NCBI GenBank assembly: GCA_900753685.1
Contig: CAAEAB010000175.1
Span: 1-11,239, forward strand
Reading direction: 5' to 3'
Source of the DNA: Lachnospiraceae bacterium
GTDB lineage: Bacteria > Bacillota > Clostridia > Lachnospirales > Lachnospiraceae
Length of the DNA stretch: 11,239 bases
Shown: piece by piece, positions 1-6,421 of the stretch
Numbering within the stretch: the first letter of the stretch is position 1
Layout: each line of letters starts with the position of its first letter
Made by a program: the position numbers and the translations under genes
Notes under the pieces: generated by a model
Seen by the model: the letters and a program-made list of their open reading frames with translations, nothing else
What the model was told of the DNA's origin: nothing
The model's database searches: none

Positions 1-33
1 AAAACTAACATATCTGCAATTTTCAAGGTTCCG

Positions 34-64
34 ATGGAGCCTTTTTTTTCGGCTCCATTTTTTC
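34..64 (+). terminator. Rho-independent terminator of an upstream gene outside the window
   Basis: A perfect 8-bp stem (ATGGAGCC at 34-41 with GGCTCCAT at 51-58) encloses a T-rich 9-base loop and is followed by a run of T up to position 64. The T tract lies on the plus-strand side, so it ends a plus-strand transcript entering from the left. Read on the minus strand, the stem is followed by CGGAACC with no T run, so it is a poor terminator for the exonuclease gene. Confidence 0.75.
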
Positions 65-79
65 ATAGGCTACTTTACA

Positions 80-1024
80 CTACCGGCGTTTCTCCTGCCG
101 TTTCTGACGGACCTCTTCTTTCATGGCCACGATTTGTTTCGCGCCCTCTCCATCAATCTGACGCAGTGTCTTTACTACATAAACTTTATCCTCATCCGTC
201 TTTTTCAAACGGATTTTTCCCCGTATATAACCATGCTCTCCACACTCAGCCAGACAATAATAGCACCGATTCTTTCCTGAAAACCAGCGAATACGCTTCT
301 GGGCCGTCCGGCCGCACTTAAAACACCGGGTAGTACGAACTTCCCGATCGGCCATCGCCGCCTCTTTACTGTTAAATTCCTTTGAAACATATTTCGAATA
401 GGTTTCGTAAATCAGCTTCAGCTCCTCTTTACGCGTTTTCGGATTCTGATAATAATCTACCGTATACCATTTCTCTGCTTCTTGTTTATCAATTAAAGCA
501 AAAATTTCCGCCGTGTATTCCGCATCGTTAATTGCCCGGTGAAAACAGCCCTTCCGCTCAAGCTTAAAAAAATCCACCGCATATTCCAGAGATGCCGCGC
601 TATTCCCCTCATCATAAAACATCCGAAAAAGCTTTTGTACATTATAATATTTAATCGGCCCGGTCAGCAGACTTTCCAGATGAAAAAATTTCATATTCCG
701 CTGGAGTTCCAGTAAATCCAGATTTCCCCAGGTACAAAACATAAAATTATCACCGCACCAATTCATAAAATCTACCAGCGCCTTTGGAAACGCCCTGCCA
801 TGATTCAAATCTTTTTCTGTTATCCCTGTCAAATTCTTTGTCACGTGGTGCATCCGTTTATAAACCTTCGGTTTGATCACCTCGTCGAACCGGCCGATTT
901 CACGTCCTTCTTCATCCAGCTTTACCGCTCCGATTTCGATAATCTCAAAAGGAAGATATTTATTTGATGCATTTTTACCATACGGAGATTGATTCCACTC
1001 AAAATCCACGACAACATATTCCAT
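80..1024 (-). CDS. DEDDh 3'-5' exonuclease with C-terminal zinc ribbon
   Basis: A 314-residue protein whose first 180 residues are a DnaQ/RNase T-type exonuclease domain. The catalytic set is visible: D7 and E9 in VDFEWNQ (Exo I), D103 in TWGNLDLLEL (Exo II), and H162/D167 in HRAIND (Exo III, DEDDh type). Such enzymes use two metal ions to remove nucleotides from 3' ends of DNA or RNA; here the FEWNQ motif and overall style resemble the KapD/ERI-1-like group rather than the polymerase III epsilon subunit. After a helical linker there is a Cys-rich block, CFKC at 234-237 and CYYC at 254-257, probably a zinc ribbon for nucleic-acid binding, then a very basic tail (RQKRQEKRR). It stands alone, with an extended -10 promoter. 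The Shine-Dalgarno is weak (GAGTGAG region). The substrate (RNA or DNA) cannot be told from sequence. Confidence 0.85.
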   Translation of the reverse strand: MEYVVVDFEWNQSPYGKNASNKYLPFEIIEIGAVKLDEEGREIGRFDEVIKPKVYKRMHHVTKNLTGITEKDLNHGRAFPKALVDFMNWCGDNFMFCTWGNLDLLELQRNMKFFHLESLLTGPIKYYNVQKLFRMFYDEGNSAASLEYAVDFFKLERKGCFHRAINDAEYTAEIFALIDKQEAEKWYTVDYYQNPKTRKEELKLIYETYSKYVSKEFNSKEAAMADREVRTTRCFKCGRTAQKRIRWFSGKNRCYYCLAECGEHGYIRGKIRLKKTDEDKVYVVKTLRQIDGEGAKQIVAMKEEVRQKRQEKRR

Positions 1025-1061
1025 AACTCACTGTCTCACTCTCTACGTTACATTCTTTCTT

Positions 1062-1070
1062 ATTATATCA
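1062..1070 (-). promoter_or_regulatory. Extended -10 promoter of the exonuclease gene
   Basis: On the minus strand the bases read TGATATAAT, a perfect extended -10 element (TGnTATAAT), about 38 bases upstream of the ATG at 1024. No good TTGACA is present 17 bases further upstream, which is tolerated in extended -10 promoters. Transcription would start near 1055. Confidence 0.5.
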
Positions 1071-1141
1071 TATGTCTTTTATATCTGCGAGGTTTTCTTT
1101 AACCACGTATTTTTATGCTGCAATCCATAAAACAATTATAT

Positions 1142-1170
1142 TTGACATTTATCCTTTACTCAAATACAAT
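1142..1170 (+). promoter_or_regulatory. Sigma-A promoter of the LytTR regulator operon
   Basis: TTGACA at 1142-1147 and TACAAT at 1165-1170 are separated by exactly 17 bases, so both boxes and spacing are near consensus. The predicted start is near 1177, leaving a leader of about 33 bases. The ribosome binding site is the GGGTGAT stretch just before the ATG at 1210. I did not find a convincing pair of LytTR-type direct repeats, so autoregulation by the response regulator is not supported from sequence. Confidence 0.65.
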
Positions 1171-1209
1171 AGGAATATATTTACTAGATCAATAGGCGGG
1201 TGATATTCA

Positions 1210-1908
1210 ATGCACATAGCTATTTGTGATGATGACTATTTAACTTGCAATTTTATAGAAAATATAGTTTTACAATATTCCAAAAGAAATGGAATTCCCA
1301 TAAAAACAGATGTTTACCAGACAGCAAAAAGTCTTTATGAAAATTTTGAGGATTCCACTGATCTGCTTTTTTTAGACATCCAATTACCTGATGACTCAGG
1401 AATAGAAATTGGTCGTTTTTTACGAAAATGTTCAACAAACACCAACCTTCAGATCATATTTATCTCCGGAAATCCGGGATATGCTATGGAACTATTTAAA
1501 ATACGTCCAATGGATTTTTTAATCAAGCCATTTTCTGAAAAAGAAGTTGTTGATATATTGGATGAATATACTCAGAAAACAACGACACCAACCCAATGTT
1601 TTTTATATAAATTCAAAACGGCTATTAGACAAATACCTTATAGAGATATATTATATTTTTCAAGTGAAGCCCGGAAAGCACTTATCCATTTGAAAAGCGG
1701 CGAAATTATAACGATTTACAAGAAGCTTTCAGAAATTGAAAAGGAACTGCCAAATGAAATTTTTTGGAGAATACATAAATCCTATATCATAAACTCACAA
1801 TACATCATTTCCTGCCAGCACAACCAATTGCTAATGAGCAACAATGACATCCTTCCCATCAGCAGGAATTACAAAAATGAGATTTATTTTAAAATCATCA
1901 ATGATTAA
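1210..1908 (+). CDS. LytTR-family response regulator (AgrA-like)
   Basis: A 232-residue two-component regulator. Residues 1-120 are a receiver domain: acidic pocket D7/D8 in CDDD, phospho-acceptor D56 in LFLDIQLP, S86 in FISG, and conserved K106 in FLIKPF. Residues about 130-228 are a LytTR DNA-binding domain, with the typical RDILYF near 145-150 and FWRIHKSYIIN near 185-195. Proteins of this class are phosphorylated by AgrC-like membrane kinases and activate peptide or bacteriocin genes. Here the next gene, 14 bases downstream, starts as such a sensor but has lost its kinase domain, so the regulator appears to lack its natural partner in this window. The start has a GGTGAT Shine-Dalgarno and a good promoter upstream. 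The gene is visibly more AT-rich than the exonuclease and DUF1015 genes. Confidence 0.9.
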   Translation: MHIAICDDDYLTCNFIENIVLQYSKRNGIPIKTDVYQTAKSLYENFEDSTDLLFLDIQLPDDSGIEIGRFLRKCSTNTNLQIIFISGNPGYAMELFKIRPMDFLIKPFSEKEVVDILDEYTQKTTTPTQCFLYKFKTAIRQIPYRDILYFSSEARKALIHLKSGEIITIYKKLSEIEKELPNEIFWRIHKSYIINSQYIISCQHNQLLMSNNDILPISRNYKNEIYFKIIND

Positions 1909-1922
1909 ATAAAGGGGACAGC

Positions 1923-2699
1923 ATGGAGACACTAATTTTCCTAATATCCAATGCCTTTCTTGCATATATTATCTGGCGTTTTGCTTATAAATTATTTTTA
2001 CATTATGATTCTATTCGACCAGCTGTGTACATGACAATCTGTTATTATCTTATTAACAGCTTTTGTACCATAGTTCTGAATAACCCTACGATAAACTTAT
2101 TATCATCCCTTATAGGCTTACTGTTGATAGCGCTCCCTTGTAAGGATAGACTCATAAAAAAGATTTTTTTCATAATTCTTGTTACAAGTATCGGCTTTGT
2201 ATGGGATGTTTTGATGTATGCTTTTATTAACAGACCTGACAGCTTAAACGCTGTCAGGATAATTGCCAATCTATCGCTATTTGTCGTAGAAATAATCTTC
2301 GAGACAATTTTCTCGCATTTAGAAAATAGCGCCATCTATAGAGAAGACGGAACTATTCGTGAAACGGGAACTATTCCTAATGGCGAACCAAGAACTCGAT
2401 ATTCTTGGACTGGAATAACATTATATAACAGCGAAACTGCGGTTCTAAAGCCTGCTGGAGCGAATGGGTTATACGCATATGCTGGAACAAGAATCGAATT
2501 TTCATATACTCTCAATCGCCTTGCTTCTCACTTTTATGCATTAACAGGAAATAATGTTGGATACCTTTCTTCTGGTACCTCAACGGGCAGTGCTGGTATA
2601 ATATCCACTATTACTGAAAAATTTGATTCCTATTATGGAATTATAGTTAATTATTCTTCTGACCCATTTACAATTATTAAGGCAAATATAGTTTTTTAA
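1923..2699 (+). CDS. Chimeric ORF: AgrC-like sensor membrane domain fused to an exported beta-rich domain (probable deletion scar)
   Basis: Residues 1-130 hold five hydrophobic segments (about 3-22, 36-52, 57-72, 80-102, 108-128) like the N-terminus of AgrC/GHKL sensor kinases encoded next to LytTR regulators. The rest of such a kinase is missing: there is no histidine phosphorylation motif and no GHKL ATPase motif. From about residue 135 the sequence turns abruptly into a polar, Tyr/Gly/Ser-rich beta-strand region (GTI repeats, RYSWTGITLYNS, GTRIEFSY, YYGIIVNYSS) that ends like an exported protein. This C-terminal part aligns with residues about 103-200 of the next gene, the lipoprotein. The positive-inside rule (CKDRLIKK between segments 3 and 4 cytoplasmic) puts the C-terminus inside the cell, wrong for an exported domain. 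I infer an in-frame deletion that joined two genes of this operon; the product is probably non-functional. A true novel fusion is the less likely alternative. AGGGGAC precedes the ATG. Confidence 0.7.
   Translation: METLIFLISNAFLAYIIWRFAYKLFLHYDSIRPAVYMTICYYLINSFCTIVLNNPTINLLSSLIGLLLIALPCKDRLIKKIFFIILVTSIGFVWDVLMYAFINRPDSLNAVRIIANLSLFVVEIIFETIFSHLENSAIYREDGTIRETGTIPNGEPRTRYSWTGITLYNSETAVLKPAGANGLYAYAGTRIEFSYTLNRLASHFYALTGNNVGYLSSGTSTGSAGIISTITEKFDSYYGIIVNYSSDPFTIIKANIVF
2235..2258. repeat. Perfect 9-bp inverted repeat inside the sensor fragment
   Basis: CCTGACAGC (2235-2243) and GCTGTCAGG (2250-2258) form a perfect stem around a TTAAAC loop, within the codons for the loop between membrane segments 4 and 5. 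No T run follows, so it is not a terminator. It may be chance, an RNA element, or a recombination hotspot near the junction. Confidence 0.6.
2349..2376 (+). repeat. Direct repeat of 10 bases close to the fusion junction
   Basis: GGAACTATTC occurs at 2349-2358 and again at 2367-2376, exactly 18 bases (six codons) apart, giving the peptide repeat GTI-RET-GTI. It lies 10-40 bases after the point where the kinase-like sequence ends. Confidence 0.65.
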
Positions 2700-2710
2700 A
2701 GGAAAAATTC

Positions 2711-3316
2711 ATGAACTATAAAAATAAACGTATATTTATTTTATTTATTGTGATAATTATATCATTATTTATTTCGGCATGTACTTCCAATAACTCTGAT
2801 TCCAATGTACATACAAATCAAATTTTAAATGAAAATAATCAAAATCTTATTGGTCAGGAAATTGTGGATTCCGCTTCTACAGTAAATGAAACTTTAAATG
2901 AAGGTCTAAATACTTCAGATATAGTACACCAAATAGATATTGAAGGTCTATGTCCAAACTCTTTCGTAGAAATTGAAATTAATGATTCAGATTATAATAA
3001 TGTTCCAGGACAACTTATGATTAATAATTCTGTTTCTATTTTAACAAAATCAAACCACAAAGGTTGGCTTTTAAAATCAGGTGATGTGCTTGAATATAGT
3101 TTCGAAAAATATGAATCAGACGTTGTTTCCAACCAAACTTTGATTGTGGGTTATATTTATGACGGTATAATGAAGGAAGGCACGGCAATCGATACCCTAA
3201 CCGGTACATATACCTTAGAAGCTAAAGAAAATGGAACGTATTACATTTATCTAATGAGTGCAAGCTCTGACTACCTCGCACTCAAAGAAAGCACATTATA
3301 TTATTATCCAAACTAA
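2711..3316 (+). CDS. Small lipoprotein of unknown function
   Basis: A 201-residue protein with a clear lipoprotein signal peptide: basic start (NYKNKR), a hydrophobic core of about 15 residues, and lipobox ISAC with the acceptor cysteine at position 24. The mature protein would be anchored to the outer face of the membrane. A low-complexity Asn/Ser-rich linker (about 25-90) leads to a beta-rich C-terminal domain (GQLMINNS, GDVLEYSFE, LIVGYIYDG, GTYYIYLM). That domain is related to the C-terminal half of the preceding chimeric ORF: GQLMINNSVSIL and GWLLKSGDVLEYS line up with GITLYNSETAVL and GLYAYAGTRIEFS at the same spacing. It begins 11 bases after the previous stop with an AAAGGA Shine-Dalgarno, so it is in the operon with the LytTR regulator. 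I do not recognise a named family. An exported sensor accessory, an immunity-type lipoprotein or a surface-stress protein are all possible. Confidence 0.75.
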   Translation: MNYKNKRIFILFIVIIISLFISACTSNNSDSNVHTNQILNENNQNLIGQEIVDSASTVNETLNEGLNTSDIVHQIDIEGLCPNSFVEIEINDSDYNNVPGQLMINNSVSILTKSNHKGWLLKSGDVLEYSFEKYESDVVSNQTLIVGYIYDGIMKEGTAIDTLTGTYTLEAKENGTYYIYLMSASSDYLALKESTLYYYPN

Positions 3317-3322
3317 ATCCAA

Positions 3323-3348
3323 ACGGGCGCCCATTAAAGGGCGCCCGT
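3323..3348 (-). terminator. GC-rich hairpin between convergent genes, probable terminator
   Basis: ACGGGCGCCC (3323-3332) and GGGCGCCCGT (3339-3348) form a perfect 10-bp stem with loop ATTAAA, midway between the stop codons of the lipoprotein (plus) and hsp20 (minus). On the minus strand it is followed by TTTGGATTT, a weak T tract; on the plus strand by AAAAG. It most likely ends the hsp20 transcript and may slow polymerase from both sides. Confidence 0.6.
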
Positions 3349-3374
3349 AAAAGCGGATAGGGAGGTGCAAATCA

Positions 3375-3824
3375 TTAACCTTCAATCGCTATATATTTCT
3401 GTTCTTCAATTTTGGCCGGCTCCGACTTTGGCACGGTCAGCTTCAAAATACCATTTTCAAATTTTGCATGAATATCTTCCTGACGGATGGTCTCGCCGAC
3501 ATAAAATGTTCTGGAGCACTGGCCGGAATAACGTTCACGACGGATATATTTTCCATCGGACCCGTCTGTATTATTTTCCTCATTCTTAGCTGCTGTAATG
3601 GTCAGATAGCCTTTTTCAAGCTTTGCGGAAACATCTTCTTTCTTATATCCAGGAAGTTCCATATCCACTTCATAAAATCCATCCGATTCCTTTACATCCG
3701 TTTTCATAACGCTGGTTCTGTAATCATTCAGCATACGTCCTGTATCACCGAAGAAATCACCTCTGAATGGGAAATCCATCATCTCATCAAATAAACTATT
3801 ATTAAAAATACTAGGCATCAACAT
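3375..3824 (-). CDS. Small heat-shock protein, Hsp20/alpha-crystallin family
   Basis: A 149-residue ATP-independent chaperone that holds unfolding proteins during stress as a large oligomer. The alpha-crystallin domain spans about residues 41-133: TDVKESDGFYEVDMELPGY at its start, KLEKGYLTITA in the middle, and the signature A120-x4-G125-x-L127 in AKFENGILKLTVPK. The short C-terminal tail keeps the oligomer-bridging I-x-I motif (I145-A-I147). Length and domain order are normal for bacterial Hsp20, with the N-terminal arm (MPSIFNNSLFDEMMDFPF) typical of clostridial members. An excellent GGAGGA site lies 7 bases before the ATG. It is monocistronic, convergent with the lipoprotein and divergent from the DUF1015 gene. 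Its promoter is overlapped by a large palindrome that is neither CIRCE nor a CtsR box. Confidence 0.95.
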   Translation of the reverse strand: MLMPSIFNNSLFDEMMDFPFRGDFFGDTGRMLNDYRTSVMKTDVKESDGFYEVDMELPGYKKEDVSAKLEKGYLTITAAKNEENNTDGSDGKYIRRERYSGQCSRTFYVGETIRQEDIHAKFENGILKLTVPKSEPAKIEEQKYIAIEG

Positions 3825-3857
3825 AAATCATTCCTCCATTCGATTGTTTTATGTGTT

Positions 3858-3888
3858 TTATTTGTTATATCTGTAATATAACAAATAA
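3858..3888. promoter_or_regulatory. 13-bp perfect inverted repeat operator on the hsp20 promoter
   Basis: TTATTTGTTATAT (3858-3870) and ATATAACAAATAA (3876-3888) are exact reverse complements around the spacer CTGTA. The site covers the -10 box of hsp20 and the predicted start, the position expected for a repressor. It does not match CIRCE (TTAGCACTC-N9-GAGTGCTAA) or the CtsR heptad repeat. The transcript would start inside the palindrome, so it acts as DNA rather than as an RNA hairpin. Confidence 0.65.
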
Positions 3889-3903
3889 TTAATTAAATGT
3901 CAA
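3875..3903 (-). promoter_or_regulatory. Sigma-A promoter of hsp20
   Basis: On the minus strand TTGACA (3903-3898) and TATATT (3880-3875) are 17 bases apart. Transcription would start near 3868, leaving a leader of roughly 44 bases before the ATG at 3824. A vegetative promoter overlapped by a palindrome suggests control by repression rather than by an alternative sigma factor. Confidence 0.7.
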
Positions 3904-3927
3904 CACCCTTTTTTAATTTTTTTCACC

Positions 3928-3957
3928 TTGAACATTTCTTATCTTTTATGCTAATAT
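3928..3957 (+). promoter_or_regulatory. Promoter of the DUF1015 gene
   Basis: TTGAAC at 3928-3933 and TAATAT at 3952-3957 are 18 bases apart, with TG at 3949-3950 giving an extended -10. It faces away from the hsp20 promoter; the two -35 boxes are about 24 bases apart, so the divergent promoters share a short AT-rich region. Confidence 0.55.
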
Positions 3958-4002
3958 AGAATCTATCTTTTATATAAAATCAGGTATTTAAGGAGGATCC
4001 CT

Positions 4003-5244
4003 ATGGCTGGTTTAAAACCCTTTGCCGCGATCCGACCGGTCCCGTCTCTGGCCAGCCAGGTTGCTGCATTACCTTATGATGTCATGAACACGGAAGAAGC
4101 CCGTGAACTTGTCCGAAACAATCCTTATTCCTTTCTTCATGTCGATAAAGCAGAAATTAATTTTGAAAACTCTGTCAATCCTTATGATGATCAGGTATAT
4201 AAAAAGGCCGCGGACACTCTGAAACAGATGTGTTCCAACGGCATTTATATTCAGGATTCCAAACCCTGTCTTTATATTTATCGTGAAATTATGTATGGAC
4301 GTGTCCAGACCGGTCTCGTCGGCTGTGTCTCCATTGACGACTATGCCAACGGCATTATCAAGAAACACGAAATGACCCGGGCCGATAAAGAAGCGGACCG
4401 GATCCGTCATGTGGATGTCTGCAACGCCAACACAGGACCGATTTTTCTGACCTACCGGGCAAAAGAAAATATAACCAATGCCATGAAATACTGGATTGAC
4501 AGCTATAAACCGATTTATGATTTTACCGCCGAAGACAACGTGCGTCATACTGTGTGGCTCGTTGATGATGAACGGACAATTGCCGGATTCCAGAAGGAAT
4601 TTGAAGATATTCCATATCTATATATCGCCGACGGCCATCACCGGGCGGCCTCTGCCTTCCATGTCGGCATGAAACGCCGCCAGGAGCATCCGAGTTACAC
4701 CGGAGACGAGGAATTCAATTATTTTCTGTCGGTGATCTTTCCTGACGAACAGCTTCATATATGGCCATACAATCGTTACGTTCACGATTTAAACGGCCTG
4801 TCCCGAAGCGAATTTCTTGAAAAACTGACAGCGGCTTTTGATGTGGCCCCGGTTTCCGAACGTTATGAGCCTGTGAAAAAACATCAGGCCGGCATGTATC
4901 TGGATGGTAAATGGTACAGTCTGACCTTTAAAAAAGGTACCTTCAATGAAGAAAATCCCGTCGACCAGTTGGATGTATCCATCCTGCAAAATAATCTGCT
5001 CGGTCCGATTTTAAATATCGATGATCCCCGTACCAGCTCCCGCATTGATTTTGTGGGCGGAATCCGCGGACTCCCGGAGTTAGAACGACTTGTCAATGAA
5101 GGCCACGGCGTCGCCTTTGCTCTCTACCCGACAACTCTGGACGATTTAATGGACATTGCCGATGCCGGCAGCATTATGCCGCCGAAATCCACCTGGTTTG
5201 AACCAAAACTCCGAAGCGGCATTTTTATCCATTCTTTATCATGA
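4003..5244 (+). CDS. DUF1015 family protein
   Basis: A 413-residue soluble protein of the DUF1015 family, full length and uninterrupted. Recognition features are the N-terminal KPFAAIRPVPSLASQVAALPYDVMN, the NPYSFLHVDK stretch, the central motif D210-G-H-H-R214 (IADGHHRAASAF), and the end block PPKSTWFEPKLRSGIFIH. Members are common in clostridia, often beside serine biosynthesis genes, and their DGHHR motif recalls ParB/sulfiredoxin-fold enzymes such as the archaeal serine kinase SerK. This makes a role in serine or one-carbon metabolism conceivable but unproven. Here no serA or serC is adjacent, so context does not help. An AAGGAGG site lies 7-8 bases before the ATG, and the gene has its own promoter. 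It is probably monocistronic and convergent with potD. Confidence 0.9.
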   Translation: MAGLKPFAAIRPVPSLASQVAALPYDVMNTEEARELVRNNPYSFLHVDKAEINFENSVNPYDDQVYKKAADTLKQMCSNGIYIQDSKPCLYIYREIMYGRVQTGLVGCVSIDDYANGIIKKHEMTRADKEADRIRHVDVCNANTGPIFLTYRAKENITNAMKYWIDSYKPIYDFTAEDNVRHTVWLVDDERTIAGFQKEFEDIPYLYIADGHHRAASAFHVGMKRRQEHPSYTGDEEFNYFLSVIFPDEQLHIWPYNRYVHDLNGLSRSEFLEKLTAAFDVAPVSERYEPVKKHQAGMYLDGKWYSLTFKKGTFNEENPVDQLDVSILQNNLLGPILNIDDPRTSSRIDFVGGIRGLPELERLVNEGHGVAFALYPTTLDDLMDIADAGSIMPPKSTWFEPKLRSGIFIHSLS

Positions 5245-5297
5245 AACATCAAAAGGCCCTCTATCCGATTTCTTTTAAAAAGATTTCCGAATCGACT

Positions 5298-5334
5298 AAC
5301 GGCTGTACGTGATAACCATATCCGTACAGCCGTT
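5298..5334. terminator. Long hairpin between convergent DUF1015 and potD
   Basis: AACGGCTGTACG (5298-5309) and CGTACAGCCGTT (5323-5334) form a perfect 12-bp stem. The inner bases GATA/TATC extend it past a one-base bulge to a 4-base ACCA loop. No strong T run follows directly on either strand, so termination strength is uncertain. The position just after both stop codons suggests it protects or ends the 3' end of the pot operon and perhaps of the DUF1015 transcript. Confidence 0.5.
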
Positions 5335-5340
5335 CCACCA

Positions 5341-6408
5341 TTAATAGGCCTTCAATTCTTTCCACAATTGATTATAAAAGCTTTCCGCTTCTGAACCCAA
5401 ATATTTATATACTTCACACTTTTCCAGTGTATCATCCTCCGGGAAAATGGTATAATCCTCTTTTGTTTCTTCATCTAGTTCATCATAGACAGCCTTATTC
5501 GGCGTGCCGTAATAAACATAATCAAAGTTCATCCGGGCGATATCTTCTCGATTCATAAAATCAATGAACTTTTCCGCATTCTCCTGGTGCTTGCAGGACG
5601 CCGGGATCATCCAGCAGTCAAACCATATATTCGAGCCTTCCTCCGGCACCACATAATCTAAATTTTCATTAGCTTCCATAGCGACCGTTGCATCGCCGGA
5701 ATAAATGACTGCCAACGCCGCATCGCCGGCGATCATGGCGTCTCTGGACTCATCTACCATATAAGCCATTACCAGTTTTTTTTGTTCCATGAGCAGAGAC
5801 TGGGCCTCCCGAAGCTCCCCCTCATCCACCGTATTTAAGGACTTACCTTTCCATTTTAACGGCACCTCAAAGGCATCCCGCATACTGTTCTCCATAATAA
5901 TCTGATTTTTATACTTCTCGTTCCAGAGAATATCCCAACTATCGACCTCTTCCTCCACCAGCTCCGTATTATAAAGAATTCCTACCGTTCCCCAAAAATA
6001 TGGGACGGCATATTCATTTTCCACATCAAAAGTCTGACAAAATTCCAGATAGTCCGAATCCAGATTATCATAATATTCCATGGAGGCTGTGCCAATCTTC
6101 TTTGCTTCCCCATTGCGAATCATTTTTTCCACCATATAATCAGAGGTGCAAATCAAATCATACGGGATATTCCCGGACTGATACTTTGTATACATATCCT
6201 CCGGCGTCACATATTGTTCATATTCCACATGAATTCCCGTTTCCTTTTCAAACATTTCAATGGTGGCAAAATCGATATAATCACCGTAATTAAAAACAAC
6301 CAATGTATTTCCCGAATCCGACACAGCCGCCGCATCCGAAGCGCCGCACCCGCATAAAAGCATTGCGCTGCCCATCAACCAACTCATGTATATTTTAAAC
6401 TTTTTCAC
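5341..6408 (-). CDS. potD: Spermidine/putrescine ABC transporter substrate-binding lipoprotein PotD
   Basis: A 355-residue extracellular binding protein that captures polyamines and delivers them to PotBC. The start is GTG at 6408, 6 bases after GGGAG; the first in-frame residues are KKFKIY. The signal peptide ends in LCGC, with C21 as lipid acceptor. The fold is class II periplasmic binding protein: LVVFNYGDYID near 36-46, ETGIHVEYEQY, YDLICTSDYMVEKM near 83-96, and NIWFDCWMIPA near 260-270. W262 and D264 correspond to the Trp/Asp pair that grips polyamine in E. coli PotD. The segment NSMRDAF (174-180) matches the E. coli DDAREVF region but lacks the first aspartate, with D178 at the glutamate position, so ligand preference may differ. 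It is the last gene of the operon, 13 bases after potC. Confidence 0.93.
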   Translation of the reverse strand: MKKFKIYMSWLMGSAMLLCGCGASDAAAVSDSGNTLVVFNYGDYIDFATIEMFEKETGIHVEYEQYVTPEDMYTKYQSGNIPYDLICTSDYMVEKMIRNGEAKKIGTASMEYYDNLDSDYLEFCQTFDVENEYAVPYFWGTVGILYNTELVEEEVDSWDILWNEKYKNQIIMENSMRDAFEVPLKWKGKSLNTVDEGELREAQSLLMEQKKLVMAYMVDESRDAMIAGDAALAVIYSGDATVAMEANENLDYVVPEEGSNIWFDCWMIPASCKHQENAEKFIDFMNREDIARMNFDYVYYGTPNKAVYDELDEETKEDYTIFPEDDTLEKCEVYKYLGSEAESFYNQLWKELKAY

Positions 6409-6421
6409 TGCATTCTCCCTT

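Noticed and set aside
34..321. 95-codon plus-strand ORF at the left edge
   Set aside because: It starts inside a terminator stem and is antisense to the exonuclease C-terminus.
1132..1150. ACAATT and ACATTT near the LytTR promoter as regulator binding sites
   Set aside because: The start-to-start distance is 13 bases, not the 21-22 expected for AgrA/LytTR direct repeats, and the second overlaps the -35 box in AT-rich sequence.
3825..3910. CIRCE or CtsR heat-shock operator upstream of hsp20
   Set aside because: Neither TTAGCACTC-N9-GAGTGCTAA nor the GGTCAAA heptad repeats are present.
4069..4548. 159-codon minus-strand ORF inside the DUF1015 gene
   Set aside because: It is the antisense of a well-recognised protein, has no recognisable domain and no ribosome site.
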